NCBI GenBank assembly: GCA_965224735.1
Contig: OZ245059.1
Coordinates: forward strand, 992,001-1,056,000
Direction: 5' to 3'
DNA length: 64,000 nucleotides
Source of the DNA: Robiginitomaculum_A sp036478535
Lineage (GTDB): Bacteria > Pseudomonadota > Alphaproteobacteria > Caulobacterales > Maricaulaceae
Of this stretch, positions 32,871 through 42,033 are shown piece after piece. Position 1 is the first letter of the stretch. Each line of letters opens with the position of its first letter. The translations under genes were made by a program, and so were the position numbers. The notes beneath the pieces were generated by a model, which saw nothing but the letters and a program-made list of their open reading frames with translations, did not search any database and had not been told where the DNA came from.

Positions 32871-34547
32871 ATGGGGATAAAAGGAAAAATTTTTAGTATG
32901 AACTGGCCTAGAAAACAACACCGGTTTATAATTTTTTCGGCTTTGACTCGAATGATTTTTCTGGCCAATTTTCTTGGGCTTGTTGTGCTCATAATTGGTG
33001 CATTGGTATTAAATCAATTTAGCAGTGGTCTTATTATTGCTAAGGTTGATAGCCTAAAATCCCAAACCAAGCTTATTACGAATTTAATTGGAGACCAGGC
33101 GACGGGTTTTGGGGTTGTTGCCGTTTTGGACGAAGATGCGGCGCGGCAAATTATGCGTCGCATTGATGTCCCTACCAAGGCGCGCGTGCGCCTTTATGAT
33201 AAAAACGGGGCTTTGGTCGCAGACAGCGATTTATTTGATGATAGTGTCGAGGTTGGGCAATTAGACCCCATAGTGCCAATTGCAGTGCCGATTGCTGAAA
33301 AACCTAAAGTGCCTCTGTCGATAAAATTGCAAAACTGGGTTGATGAAAAAGTTAATAACCTCCCAGTTTTTAAACGCCACCGTGCTCGCTTGCAAAGGCA
33401 TTTAGGCCAGGATATTAAAAATGCATTGCGCGGAGAAACAATAGCGGGAGAGAGTTATGCAGGTAAAAACTTGCTCGTTGCGGTGGTCATGCCTGTTAAA
33501 AGAGTGCAGGATGTACAAGGGGTGGTTGTCTATGAAACACATGATGTTGCTGATATTCTCGCCTCGCAGCGCCGCGGCCTTTCTCCAATCATAGTAACCG
33601 CTATACTCGCTTCTGTATTGTCGTCTCTCGCATTGACATTGTTTATCGCTCTGCCCATTCGCCGCCTAGCGCACGCAGCTGAGCAAGTACGCCGCTCGTC
33701 CGACAAACGCGGCATCATCCCAAACTTATCATCGCGCCATGATGAAATAGGTGATTTGTCATTGGTACTCAGGGATATGACGGAGGGGCTCTATAGCCGT
33801 ATCGACGACATTGCTAATTTTGCGGCGGATGTCGCCCATGAAATTAAAAACCCGTTGACGTCTTTGCGCTCTGCTTCGGAAACATTGCGCATTGCGAAAA
33901 CAAAAGAACAGCGCGCAAAGATGATTGATATTATCGAAAAAGATGTCGTGCGCATGGATAGGCTCATCACTGATATTTCTAAGGCCTCGCGCATGGACGC
34001 CGCGCTTGCAAAGGAAAGCCTTCAGCCCATAGACGCGGGTGTGTTTCTTGCGGATATGGTTGATTTTTATAAGCAGACAATGCGCAAAACTGGAGTCGAT
34101 GTTGTCTTAACGCCTCCAAAAACAGACAGACCAATTATTATAGGGGCACTGGAGAATTCTTTGGGCCAAGTTATTCGCAACCTTGTAGACAATGCTCTGA
34201 CGGTTTCGCCAAAAGACAGCAATGCCCAAGTTCGTTTAACCGTGGCGTTGGATGATGAAGCGGAGAAAAACCCTGTCATAATTACAGTAGAAGATGACGG
34301 CCCTGGTATACCAGTGAGTTCATTGGAAACTGTGTTTGATAGATTTTACACGCAAAGGCCAGCAGGGGCTGCTTTTGGCGATCATTCAGGACTTGGTTTG
34401 GCTATTTGCAGACAAATTATGATAGCGCACCATGGCAGTATTGAAGCGAGTAACCACAAAGATGACAAAGATAAGGTTATTGGCGCACGCTTCATAGTGC
34501 GTATGCCCGAGCACAGCGCGCATAAAAAGAAGAAACACGGTAAATAA
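32871..34547 (+). CDS. chvG: Sensor histidine kinase of the ChvG type
   Basis: The 558-residue inner-membrane kinase has two membrane segments (MIFLANFLGLVVLIIGALVL and ISPIIVTAILASVLSSLALTLFI-like) around a ~190-residue periplasmic sensor domain. A HAMP linker, the phosphoacceptor box DVAHEIKNPLTSL, and a HATPase domain with NLVDNAL, DDGPGIP and GLGLAICRQI follow. ATG 32898 (residue 10) is a possible alternative start. In the canonical alphaproteobacterial locus hprK follows at once. Here only 61 bp separate it from PTS EIIA and hprK is not present. Confidence 0.9.
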   Translation: MGIKGKIFSMNWPRKQHRFIIFSALTRMIFLANFLGLVVLIIGALVLNQFSSGLIIAKVDSLKSQTKLITNLIGDQATGFGVVAVLDEDAARQIMRRIDVPTKARVRLYDKNGALVADSDLFDDSVEVGQLDPIVPIAVPIAEKPKVPLSIKLQNWVDEKVNNLPVFKRHRARLQRHLGQDIKNALRGETIAGESYAGKNLLVAVVMPVKRVQDVQGVVVYETHDVADILASQRRGLSPIIVTAILASVLSSLALTLFIALPIRRLAHAAEQVRRSSDKRGIIPNLSSRHDEIGDLSLVLRDMTEGLYSRIDDIANFAADVAHEIKNPLTSLRSASETLRIAKTKEQRAKMIDIIEKDVVRMDRLITDISKASRMDAALAKESLQPIDAGVFLADMVDFYKQTMRKTGVDVVLTPPKTDRPIIIGALENSLGQVIRNLVDNALTVSPKDSNAQVRLTVALDDEAEKNPVIITVEDDGPGIPVSSLETVFDRFYTQRPAGAAFGDHSGLGLAICRQIMIAHHGSIEASNHKDDKDKVIGARFIVRMPEHSAHKKKKHGK

Positions 34548-34608
34548 AAGCTTTTCAAGTGCCATTTTTTTTGTTTTAGTATTTTTTCTTTTTAGAAAAG
34601 GATACTCT

Positions 34609-35025
34609 TTGATAGGTTTGGTAATAGTAACACATGGTGCACTGGCTGTTGAGCTGCGAAAAGCGGCTGAGCATGTTGTTGGGCCAATGTCTCAGATGGC
34701 AACGATTTGCATAGGGCCAGATGATGATCTGGAACAGGCGTCAAGCCTTGTGCGTTCTGCTACGGAAGATGTAAACACAGGAAAGGGCGTTCTGCTCCTG
34801 ACCGATATGTTTGGCGGTACGCCATCAAATTTGTGCATTGGTCTTTTATCAACGGGCAGTATAGAGGTAATAGCTGGCGTTAATCTACCGATGCTGATTA
34901 AACTCTCGCAAGCCCGAGAAACGGAAAGCCTGGCAGTTGCTGCCAAGACGGCTAAAACTTCTGGACGGCACTATATCGCTATTGCCTCTGAGATCATTGC
35001 AGGAAATGAAGACGAAAATGCGTAA
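34609..35025 (+). CDS. PTS fructose/mannose-type EIIA component (PTS-Ntr-like phosphorelay)
   Basis: A 138-residue EIIA-Man-type protein beginning IGLVIVTHGALAVELRKAAEHVVGP, with the phosphorylated His in VTHG and the later DMFGGTPSNLC. It starts at TTG 34609 after AAAGGAT. With HPr it forms the soluble phosphorelay of alphaproteobacteria, which has no sugar permease and acts in regulation. The last eight bases overlap the HPr start. Confidence 0.9.
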   Translation: MIGLVIVTHGALAVELRKAAEHVVGPMSQMATICIGPDDDLEQASSLVRSATEDVNTGKGVLLLTDMFGGTPSNLCIGLLSTGSIEVIAGVNLPMLIKLSQARETESLAVAAKTAKTSGRHYIAIASEIIAGNEDENA

Positions 35026-35332
35026 TTGTGAAAGTCGCCCTGCTTTATATTTAAAAAGCGGGCGTGTCACCTTGTGTAATAAGCGCGGCCTTCATGCCCG
35101 TGCTTCCGCAAAGTTTGTGGCTCTTGCGGCAAAGTATGATGCTAAAATTGAAGTTACGAGTGTCAATGATATTCGCCAAGAAACGGTTGAAGGGGACTCG
35201 ATTATGGAACTTCTAATGCTTGGCTCTGCTTACGGAGAAGACATATCTATTACAGCGAGTGGCCCTGAAGCTCAGGCCGCTGTGAACGCTTTGATAGATT
35301 TGGTAAAGACACGGTTTGGGGAAGACGAATGA
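35018..35332 (+). CDS. ptsH: Phosphocarrier protein HPr
   Basis: From ATG 35018 the product has 104 residues. The active-site His lies in NKRGLHARASAKF and the regulatory serine in GDSIMELLML, the site that HPr kinase phosphorylates. An earlier in-frame ATG (35006) is possible. HPr relays phosphate from PtsI to EIIA. Keeping the regulatory serine while hprK is missing from the locus is notable. The stop overlaps the next start (ATGA). Confidence 0.93.
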   Translation: MRNCESRPALYLKSGRVTLCNKRGLHARASAKFVALAAKYDAKIEVTSVNDIRQETVEGDSIMELLMLGSAYGEDISITASGPEAQAAVNALIDLVKTRFGEDE

Positions 35333-35745
35333 TAAAAAACGGCTTTATTTTCACGGCGCTCTTATTCGCCGCATGTGCTAGCGCGCCTCAGGCCTTTATG
35401 CCCAGTTCTGATTATCCAAATGATCCTTGGGTTAAGGGGTATTCAAATCCAGATGATTGTCTTGGCGGAGAAAAACTAGCAGCGCGTAATTTCGCTTTGC
35501 CTGAGTACCCGCGCAAAGCTTATAAGTCGGGGCGGCAAGGCTGGGCCTTGTTACGGCTTGATGTAAACGCACAGGGGGAGGTGCAAAATGTTGAAGTTGA
35601 ACGTGCATTGCCAGCTGGAGTTTTTGGCGGTAATGCTAGGCGCGCGGCGGAAAAATGGCAGTTTATGCCCCCTCAAGACGGCCCTTTAGAGAATTGCCGC
35701 GTGTTGTTGCGCTATAAATTGGGCGGTGTTACTCTTGGGAGTTAG
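35329..35745 (+). CDS. Envelope protein with TonB C-terminal domain
   Basis: A 138-residue exported protein with a signal ending FAACAS (possible lipobox, though Phe at -3 is unusual). The C-terminal ~90 residues match the TonB-C/energy-transducer fold: PEYPRKAYKSGRQGWALLRLDVNAQGEVQNVEVERALPAG and FGGNARRAAEKWQFMPP. There is no N-terminal membrane span with Pro linker, so it is not a full TonB. It overlaps HPr by four bases, but its role there is unclear. A short duplicated TTTGGGCTTAGG lies just after it. Confidence 0.78.
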   Translation: MIKNGFIFTALLFAACASAPQAFMPSSDYPNDPWVKGYSNPDDCLGGEKLAARNFALPEYPRKAYKSGRQGWALLRLDVNAQGEVQNVEVERALPAGVFGGNARRAAEKWQFMPPQDGPLENCRVLLRYKLGGVTLGS

Positions 35746-35913
35746 GCTCTTTGGGCTTAGGATTTTTGGGCTTAGGTTCTTTAAAATTTAAAAATTGTGC
35801 ATGTTCTCATTTCCTTATGGATATTGTTAGTGTGCGCCGTTATGCTTTGGCTGGGCAAGGGCATAAAGTGATTTGCCCTCAAAGAACTATGTTAACGGGG
35901 ACTGGGAGATAGT

Positions 35914-38343
35914 TTGAACATTGGTTCACCTGATATGAATGTGTTGTCGCTAATTGTGACGGGTAGCGCGGTAGCGTTTGCTGTGTGCGTAGCCTTTCTC
36001 ACGATGCGATCAAGTATGACTGGGCGCTCTTCTGCGGCGCGTTGGAAAGCGCGCGCATCTAAACTTGATCATAAACTCGTTAAAGCGGAATCTGTTTTTG
36101 GTGCCTATCCAGGCCTCATACTGGTTTGGGAAGAAAACGTACCAAACCCCAATTCTGATTGGGGCCAACCAAAAGTATATGGTTCAAGCGCGGCGTTGGC
36201 CTCGTTGGTGCGTTTCGCAGAGCCTGGAAAACCAAAAGAATTTGCCAAGAGAGTTTTGGATGGTCTTGCTGATCACCAAACAATTTCAACCGAAGATACA
36301 AAGCAAACTTTGCGTCAACTGGTACAAAACTTACGGCGTAAGGGCGAAGCTTTTTCCACCACGATCGTTATGTCTGGTGGAAAATTAATTGAAGCGGATG
36401 GGAGCGTTGCCGGCGCGCAAGTCGTACTTTGGCTTGAAGATGCTAGTATTCGCGGACGGTCTGAACAAGACGCTATTACCCATTTTGAAAAAGAAAAACT
36501 TGCAGCATTATCTGACCCCGTTGCTTTTATCGATATTATGGGCAAAGCGCCATTTCCTATGTGGCGTATGAGCGGTACGGGGAGAATTGTTTGGGTTAAT
36601 TCAGCTTATATAAAGGCTGTAGGCGCGCAAGATATGCAAACGGTTTTGGACGAACAATTGGCGCTGGATGATGCGTGCCAAGGGCAAACCAGTAAAGTGT
36701 TGCAAACCAATGCGCTTGTTCGTGAGGCGCGTCCATTGATCTTGGCTGGAAAACGTAAAACCACTCAAGTCACGATGTTTCCTATCTCGGGGGGGGTGGC
36801 TGGTATGGCCGTTGATGCAAGCGAAGCAGAAAACCTGCGCGCCGTACTTACGACCCATATTCAGATCCATGACGAGACACTCAATAATATGGGAGAGGCG
36901 ATTGTTAGCTTTGGTGCGGATCAACGCATGAATTTTAATAACCGGGCTTTTGCAACTATGTTTGGCCTAGAAGATGATTGGTTCTCAGATAGGCCAAGCC
37001 ACGGAGAATGGCTTGACCACATGCGCGAGAAACGCCGCGTACCCGAGCAGCCAAATTACCTCGAATGGAAACAGTCAGAACTTGATCTATATGTAAACTG
37101 GCCAAGCGAGATGCACGACGAGCTATGGAGTCTCCCCGACGGGCGAGAGCTTAGGTTTGTGAGAATGCGTGGCCCCAATGGCGGTATATCTTTGTTGTTT
37201 GGTGATATTACCGATCAGATGAGCATGCAAAGCAAATTTAATACGCTGATTAATGTGCAAAAAGCGACCTTAGATAAACTCACTGAAGGGATTGCTGTTT
37301 TTGGACCTGACGGGCGGTTAAAAATTCACAATGCAGCTTTTGAAGCTATGTGGAATTTACCAAAGGATGCTTTAAGGGATGAACCACGCTTTAGTGATTT
37401 AATTCTTCACAAATTTGAATTTTATCATGACCGGGAGTTTTGGCGCGAAATGCAGGCGCGTACAACGGATCCTTCGCCCGAGGCGCGGCGCACAGTGAGC
37501 GGCGAAATCATGCGTTCGGACGAAAGCATGCTTACCTTTCTCTCAAAGCCTTTGCCCGACGGCGCGACGCTCATTGCATGGGATGATGTGACAAGTTCGC
37601 GGCGCACAGAAGCAGCTTTGCGCGAGCGCGCCGAAGCCATGGAGGCCGCAGATCGACTAAAAACAGAATTTGTCGGCCATGTAAGCTATCAATTGCGAAC
37701 GCCCCTCACCACCATATCTGGTTATGCAGAATTGCTACAAAGCGGGGCTGTTGGAGAGCTTGATGATAAACAAGGCGAGTATGTTTTTGCAATTCAAACA
37801 GCGTCCGAAGATTTGGCGAGTACCATTGATGATATCCTGGACTTCGCTGCCATTGAAGCTGATACCATTGATTTAGAACTTGGCGATGTGGAGATCTATT
37901 TCTTACTTGAAGGCGCGCTAGACTATGTTGCGACCAAAGCCGATGATACGCGAATAGATGTTGTGCTGAATTGCCCCAAAGATATTGGCATTATTCGCGC
38001 TGACGAAAAACGGATAAAACAAATTGTTTATAATCTTCTCTCTAATGCTTTGCGGTTTACCAAGCCGGGCGGGAAAATTGAATTGGGCGCTGATATAGAA
38101 GATGCTGGGATCCGTATTTGGGTGAAAGATGATGGGGTTGGCATTCCATCGGAGCGGCAGCCACAAGTGTTTGAAAGTTTTAAATCTTCACGGGGCGGGG
38201 CGGGGCTTGGCCTGGCGCTGGTTGAGCGCTTTGTAGCGCGCCATGGCGGTTGGGTGGAATGGAATCAGAGGAAGGTCAGGGCACCCATGTTATTTGCCAT
38301 GTACCAAGGCAAGCGAGCCTTGATGGAGCAGAGCCTGAGCTAA
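35914..38343 (+). CDS. divL: DivL-like histidine-kinase homologue with Tyr at the phosphoacceptor position
   Basis: The 809-residue protein starts at TTG 35914 after GGGAGATAG, with one membrane segment (LIVTGSAVAFAVCVAFLTM). Several PAS-like domains follow (~100-560) and then a kinase core. The phosphoacceptor box reads FVGHVSYQLRTPLTTISG, with Tyr592 where histidine kinases have His; this is the defining feature of DivL in Caulobacter. The ATPase domain keeps NLLSNALRFT, KDDGVGI and GGAGLGLALVERF. DivL controls the CckA-CtrA cell-cycle relay by binding DivK. Fewer than ten bases separate it from convergent folC. Confidence 0.88.
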   Translation: MNIGSPDMNVLSLIVTGSAVAFAVCVAFLTMRSSMTGRSSAARWKARASKLDHKLVKAESVFGAYPGLILVWEENVPNPNSDWGQPKVYGSSAALASLVRFAEPGKPKEFAKRVLDGLADHQTISTEDTKQTLRQLVQNLRRKGEAFSTTIVMSGGKLIEADGSVAGAQVVLWLEDASIRGRSEQDAITHFEKEKLAALSDPVAFIDIMGKAPFPMWRMSGTGRIVWVNSAYIKAVGAQDMQTVLDEQLALDDACQGQTSKVLQTNALVREARPLILAGKRKTTQVTMFPISGGVAGMAVDASEAENLRAVLTTHIQIHDETLNNMGEAIVSFGADQRMNFNNRAFATMFGLEDDWFSDRPSHGEWLDHMREKRRVPEQPNYLEWKQSELDLYVNWPSEMHDELWSLPDGRELRFVRMRGPNGGISLLFGDITDQMSMQSKFNTLINVQKATLDKLTEGIAVFGPDGRLKIHNAAFEAMWNLPKDALRDEPRFSDLILHKFEFYHDREFWREMQARTTDPSPEARRTVSGEIMRSDESMLTFLSKPLPDGATLIAWDDVTSSRRTEAALRERAEAMEAADRLKTEFVGHVSYQLRTPLTTISGYAELLQSGAVGELDDKQGEYVFAIQTASEDLASTIDDILDFAAIEADTIDLELGDVEIYFLLEGALDYVATKADDTRIDVVLNCPKDIGIIRADEKRIKQIVYNLLSNALRFTKPGGKIELGADIEDAGIRIWVKDDGVGIPSERQPQVFESFKSSRGGAGLGLALVERFVARHGGWVEWNQRKVRAPMLFAMYQGKRALMEQSLS

Positions 38344-38347
38344 AGTT

Positions 38348-39658
38348 TTAAAGCGCTAACACTTGGCCAGCGAGGTAAAGGGAGCCGCAGATTAAAATGC
38401 GCGGCGGCGTATCCAGATCAAGGGCGCAGGCCTGCTTCACGGCTTCCTTAACATTTTTGGCGGAGGACGTTTTCATGCTTCTGCCTTTGGCGATATCCAT
38501 GAGGGTAATAGGGGCAAGACTAGCATGGTCTTCTATGGGAATGGCAATCAGCATAGAGGCGAGGCCTTCAAATGCATCTAAAAACCCGGGGGCATCTTTG
38601 CTGGCAAGCATGCCCGTAATCAGCACTAAAGGTTTCGCATTATCAGTTTCTAGGCCAGCCATCGTGCCTGCGATTGCGCAGGCAGCATTTGGATTATGAC
38701 CACCGTCAAGCCACAGTTCTGCGCCACTATCTTGCGTAATGTCTGCAAGCGAGCCAGTGGTGATAACTTGCAAGCGGGCTGGCCAGCGCACATTGCCAAG
38801 CCCTTTTGCAATTGCCGCATCTTTAATAAGGAGTGTTCTCGCAAGCGCTATCGCAAGACCCGCATTTTGTACCTGGTGCTGACCACGCAGTGCAGGAATA
38901 GGGAGATCAAGTAAAGCATTCTCATCTTCAAAAACAAGGCCGCCTTGCTGTACATAAGTTTGAAAATCTTCGTTCATAATTTTAAAACTGGCCTGGTGTT
39001 TTCTTGCTTCATTGGCTAAGATAGCGCCAACAAGATCGGATTGAGGTGCGGAAAACACGGGCACGAAAGGTTTGAAAATGCCCGCTTTCTCGCGGGCAAT
39101 ACTTGCCAGATCAGTGCCTAAAAACTCCGCATGATCATAATCTATAGGCGAGATGCCAATTGCGGCTGGTGCGGCGATAACATTGGTCGCATCATAGCGT
39201 CCGCCAAGCCCCGTTTCCAAAATTAGAAGGTCTGCTTTTGTTTCGCTAAACAGTAGGAATGCAGCAGCTGTTGTTGCTTCAAAAAAAGATAAGTGCGCCC
39301 CCTCATTTGCAGTTCGTACGCGCCCTATAGCTTCCAACAAAATATATTCTTCAACTTGCTGTCCCGCCAATACAATTCTTTCGGTAAAGTTCACCAGATG
39401 AGGGGATGTATAGACATGGACTTTCAGGTTTTGCGCCTCAGCCATAGCCCGTAAAAATGCAATGGTTGACCCTTTGCCATTTGTGCCAGCAATATGAACC
39501 GTAGGCGGCAATTTGTTTTGAGGATTGCCTAGTTTTTTCAGCACACGTTCAATACGGCCGAGCTCTAGGTCTATTTTTTTGGGGTGCAAAGCTTCAAGCT
39601 CTGCAAGGGCTTTGAGCAAAGTTGCGCTGTCTTTGCGGCCCTGCTGCGTCTTAGGCAC
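38348..39658 (-). CDS. folC: Bifunctional folylpolyglutamate synthase/dihydrofolate synthase
   Basis: FolC adds glutamate to dihydropteroate and to folates. The 436-residue protein has the P-loop IAGTNGKGSTIAFLRA, the segments YTSPHLVNFTERI and LETGLGGRYDATN, DYDHAEFLG (usual xLDHxxxLG) and the C-terminal LWLDGGHNPNA. The start overlaps the end of accD by eight bases. The accD-folC order is conserved in alphaproteobacteria, although trpA, which often precedes accD, is absent here. Confidence 0.95.
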   Translation of the reverse strand: MPKTQQGRKDSATLLKALAELEALHPKKIDLELGRIERVLKKLGNPQNKLPPTVHIAGTNGKGSTIAFLRAMAEAQNLKVHVYTSPHLVNFTERIVLAGQQVEEYILLEAIGRVRTANEGAHLSFFEATTAAAFLLFSETKADLLILETGLGGRYDATNVIAAPAAIGISPIDYDHAEFLGTDLASIAREKAGIFKPFVPVFSAPQSDLVGAILANEARKHQASFKIMNEDFQTYVQQGGLVFEDENALLDLPIPALRGQHQVQNAGLAIALARTLLIKDAAIAKGLGNVRWPARLQVITTGSLADITQDSGAELWLDGGHNPNAACAIAGTMAGLETDNAKPLVLITGMLASKDAPGFLDAFEGLASMLIAIPIEDHASLAPITLMDIAKGRSMKTSSAKNVKEAVKQACALDLDTPPRILICGSLYLAGQVLAL

Positions 39659-40529
39659 TGATTACCACCGTATCGGGTGTGCACTTAGTTTTCATGAGGA
39701 CGGAAAGAATTTTTGCCAGTGTTTTACGCATATCTTTACGCGCAACAACCTGATCAATCATCCCTTTGGCTTGCAAATATTCACTGCGCTGAAACCCCTC
39801 CGGGAGTTTTTCGCGAATGGTTTGCTCGATAACGCGCGGGCCTGCGAAACAAATAAGGGCATTGGGCTCGGCTAGATGCACATCGCCAAGCATTGCATAG
39901 CTCGCTGTTACACCGCCTGTTGTTGGGTCTGTCAGAACAACAATATAAGGCAGGCTCGCCTCGCGCATTTTTTGCACGCCAATGATTGTACGCGGCATTT
40001 GCATCAATGATAATGCACCCTCTTGCATGCGCGCCCCGCCTGCGGCTGTAAAGATGATGAGGGGCAATTTCCGATCAATCGCTTCATTGCAAGCGGTAAT
40101 AAATGCTTCACCAGCAGCCATACCAAGTGAGCCGCCCATAAAGGCAAAATTTTGTACCAGTACGGCGGTTTTAATGCCTTTAATATTGCCGAGCGCCAAA
40201 GCCATTGCATCTTTTCTTTCGGTTTTAGAGCGGGCGGTTTTTATGCGATCAGTATATTTCTTGCTGTCTTTAAATTTTAAAGGGTCAATCGCAACATCTG
40301 GCAGATCAAGTTCTTGGTACTCGCCTTGATCAAAAGTGTATCCAAAACGATATTCTGGCCCAATACGCATATGATGCCCAGCAGGCGTAACATGCAGTGC
40401 TTGCCCTAAGTCTGTATGGAAAACCATCTCCCCCGACACAGGGCATTTCACCCAAAGATTATCTGGCGTGTTCCGCTTGGTGAAGATTTTTTTCACACCA
40501 GGAGGCGTTAATTTTGATAACCAATTCAT
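39651..40529 (-). CDS. accD: Acetyl-CoA carboxylase carboxyltransferase subunit beta, degenerate zinc finger
   Basis: AccD with AccA transfers carboxylate from biotin to acetyl-CoA, the first step of fatty-acid synthesis. The 292-residue protein has the carboxyltransferase core: FMGGSLGMAAGEAF, AAGGARMQEGALSLMQM, TDPTTGGVTASYAMLGD and FAGPRVIEQTIREKLPEGFQ. The N-terminal zinc finger, normally CPxC...CxxC, reads KCPVSG...VTPAGHH here, keeping only one of four cysteines. Similar loss is known from memory in rhizobial AccD, so the protein is probably functional. Confidence 0.95.
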   Translation of the reverse strand: MNWLSKLTPPGVKKIFTKRNTPDNLWVKCPVSGEMVFHTDLGQALHVTPAGHHMRIGPEYRFGYTFDQGEYQELDLPDVAIDPLKFKDSKKYTDRIKTARSKTERKDAMALALGNIKGIKTAVLVQNFAFMGGSLGMAAGEAFITACNEAIDRKLPLIIFTAAGGARMQEGALSLMQMPRTIIGVQKMREASLPYIVVLTDPTTGGVTASYAMLGDVHLAEPNALICFAGPRVIEQTIREKLPEGFQRSEYLQAKGMIDQVVARKDMRKTLAKILSVLMKTKCTPDTVVISA

Positions 40530-40593
40530 GGTGGATATTTACCCTTTCATGTGCTGATGAGCAAGAGGCAAATACGCCTTTATATCTTTGGCC

Positions 40594-41379
40594 TTAGCGT
40601 GGCGGCATACGCGCGCCAGCATCTGCGCGTAGATACTCTCCGTTCACATAAACCTGCTCACACATCATGGCAACGAGCTTTGCATATTCTTCCATCGTGC
40701 CAAAGCGGGCGGGGAATTGCACATAAGCGCGCAAAGCTTCTTTCACTTCGGGCTTCATTTGCTCGTAAATTGGGGTTTCAAAGAACCCAGGCAAAATCGT
40801 GTTGCACCGTATGCCTTCGCGGGCCAAATCGCGCGCAACAGGCAGAGCCATTGACAAAATTCCGCCTTTAGATGCAGCATAGGCCACTTGTCCAATTTGC
40901 CCGTCTTGGGCGGCAACGGATGCGGTGTTGATAATAACGCCGCGTTCTCCATCTGGATCAACCCCGTTCAGGCTCATCATGCCCGCAGCGGATTTGGCAA
41001 CGCACATAAAAGTGCCAATTAAGTTTACATTGATAATCTTACTAAAAAAACCTGCATCATGAGCGCGAATTTTTCCGCTTTTGCGATCTCGTGATGCTGT
41101 TTTCATGCCGCCTGCAATGCCTGCGCAGTTGACCATAATGCGCTCTTGGCCATTGGCTAAGCGCACGGTTTCAAATCCCGCGTCAACGCTCTCTTCATTT
41201 GAAACATCGACCAGGGCAAATGTGCCGCCGATTTCAGCTGCAACTTTTTTGCCGCGTTCTTCGTTCATATCAAAAATACCAACTTTAACGCCGCGTGCCG
41301 CCAAGAGTCGCGCAGTGCCTTCGCCAAGGCCAGATGCGCCGCCCGTTATCACAGCGGTAATATTTGATGACAATTCCAT
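40594..41379 (-). CDS. Short-chain dehydrogenase, 3-hydroxyacyl-CoA dehydrogenase type-2-like
   Basis: The 261-residue SDR has the cofactor motif TGGASGLGEGTA, the acidic FDMNEERG that favours NAD, NCAGIAGG, and the catalytic Ser...YAASK in INTASVAAQDGQIGQVAYAASKGG. The overall pattern, including PGFFETPIYEQM and FPARFGTMEEYAKLV near the end, is that of HSD17B10/type-2 3-hydroxyacyl-CoA dehydrogenases of short-chain or branched fatty-acid breakdown. The start follows GAGGTTATT. Its neighbours do not add to the assignment. Confidence 0.88.
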   Translation of the reverse strand: MELSSNITAVITGGASGLGEGTARLLAARGVKVGIFDMNEERGKKVAAEIGGTFALVDVSNEESVDAGFETVRLANGQERIMVNCAGIAGGMKTASRDRKSGKIRAHDAGFFSKIINVNLIGTFMCVAKSAAGMMSLNGVDPDGERGVIINTASVAAQDGQIGQVAYAASKGGILSMALPVARDLAREGIRCNTILPGFFETPIYEQMKPEVKEALRAYVQFPARFGTMEEYAKLVAMMCEQVYVNGEYLRADAGARMPPR

Positions 41380-41464
41380 AATAACCTCACATATAAATCC
41401 AGGCGACCATATCTTTGTGTTGCCTTGTTCTCAAGCCTGAAATGAGTAAGAAAAACAATTATTT

Positions 41465-41947
41465 TTAGTTTTCTTCGTTCTCATTTTTGTTTGGCGTTAT
41501 ATCTGGCTCGCCTGGCCAAATAACAATATGCTGTATGTGTTCTTTTTCGGGGATATCAAGCTCGCTATAGGTTTGGTTTTGCACGCTCATACCAACATCG
41601 TGAATCGTTTGACGTGATCCGCTGATCAAATGGTGCCAATCAAATAAATTTTTGCCTTCAGCAATTAACCGGTAAGAGCAGGTATGGGGTATCCATCCTA
41701 GCGCTTTTATTTTGTCAGCTTTTAATTGTACGCAATCAGGGACAAAAGTTTTACGAGTTTTGTAATTTGCACACTGGCAACTTTGGGAGACAAATAGTTT
41801 GCAATGAATATCGGTGACGTAGATAGCGCCCGTATCTTCGTCTTCCATACGCAGACAGCAGCATTTTCCACAACCATCGCATAGACTTTCCCATTCGGAA
41901 TTGCTCATTTCGCCTAGGGTTTTGGTTTTCCAAAAGGGCTGTGTCAT
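41465..41947 (-). CDS. YcgN/UPF0260-family cysteine-cluster protein
   Basis: From ATG 41947 the product has 160 residues, beginning MTQPFWKTKTLGEMSNSEWESLCDGCGKCC, the family start. Further conserved cysteines lie in CKLFVSQSCQCANY and VPDCVQL, and HTCSYRLIAEGKNLFDWHHLISG follows. The clustered cysteines suggest metal or Fe-S binding. The cellular role is not known. An 11-bp tandem duplication (CATGATTAAGG on the minus strand) just upstream creates an additional in-frame ATG at 41965. Confidence 0.88.
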   Translation of the reverse strand: MTQPFWKTKTLGEMSNSEWESLCDGCGKCCCLRMEDEDTGAIYVTDIHCKLFVSQSCQCANYKTRKTFVPDCVQLKADKIKALGWIPHTCSYRLIAEGKNLFDWHHLISGSRQTIHDVGMSVQNQTYSELDIPEKEHIQHIVIWPGEPDITPNKNENEEN

Positions 41948-42033
41948 ATCTGGTGCCTTAATCATGCCTTAATCATGTCTAATACGTGAAAATGAGTCTG
42001 GAAAAACCCATTAATTGAAGTTAAAGAGAGGCT

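Noticed and set aside
35817..35912. 31-codon ORF ending two bases before the divL TTG start
   Set aside because: No ribosome-binding site or recognisable feature; probably chance, though coupling to divL cannot be excluded.
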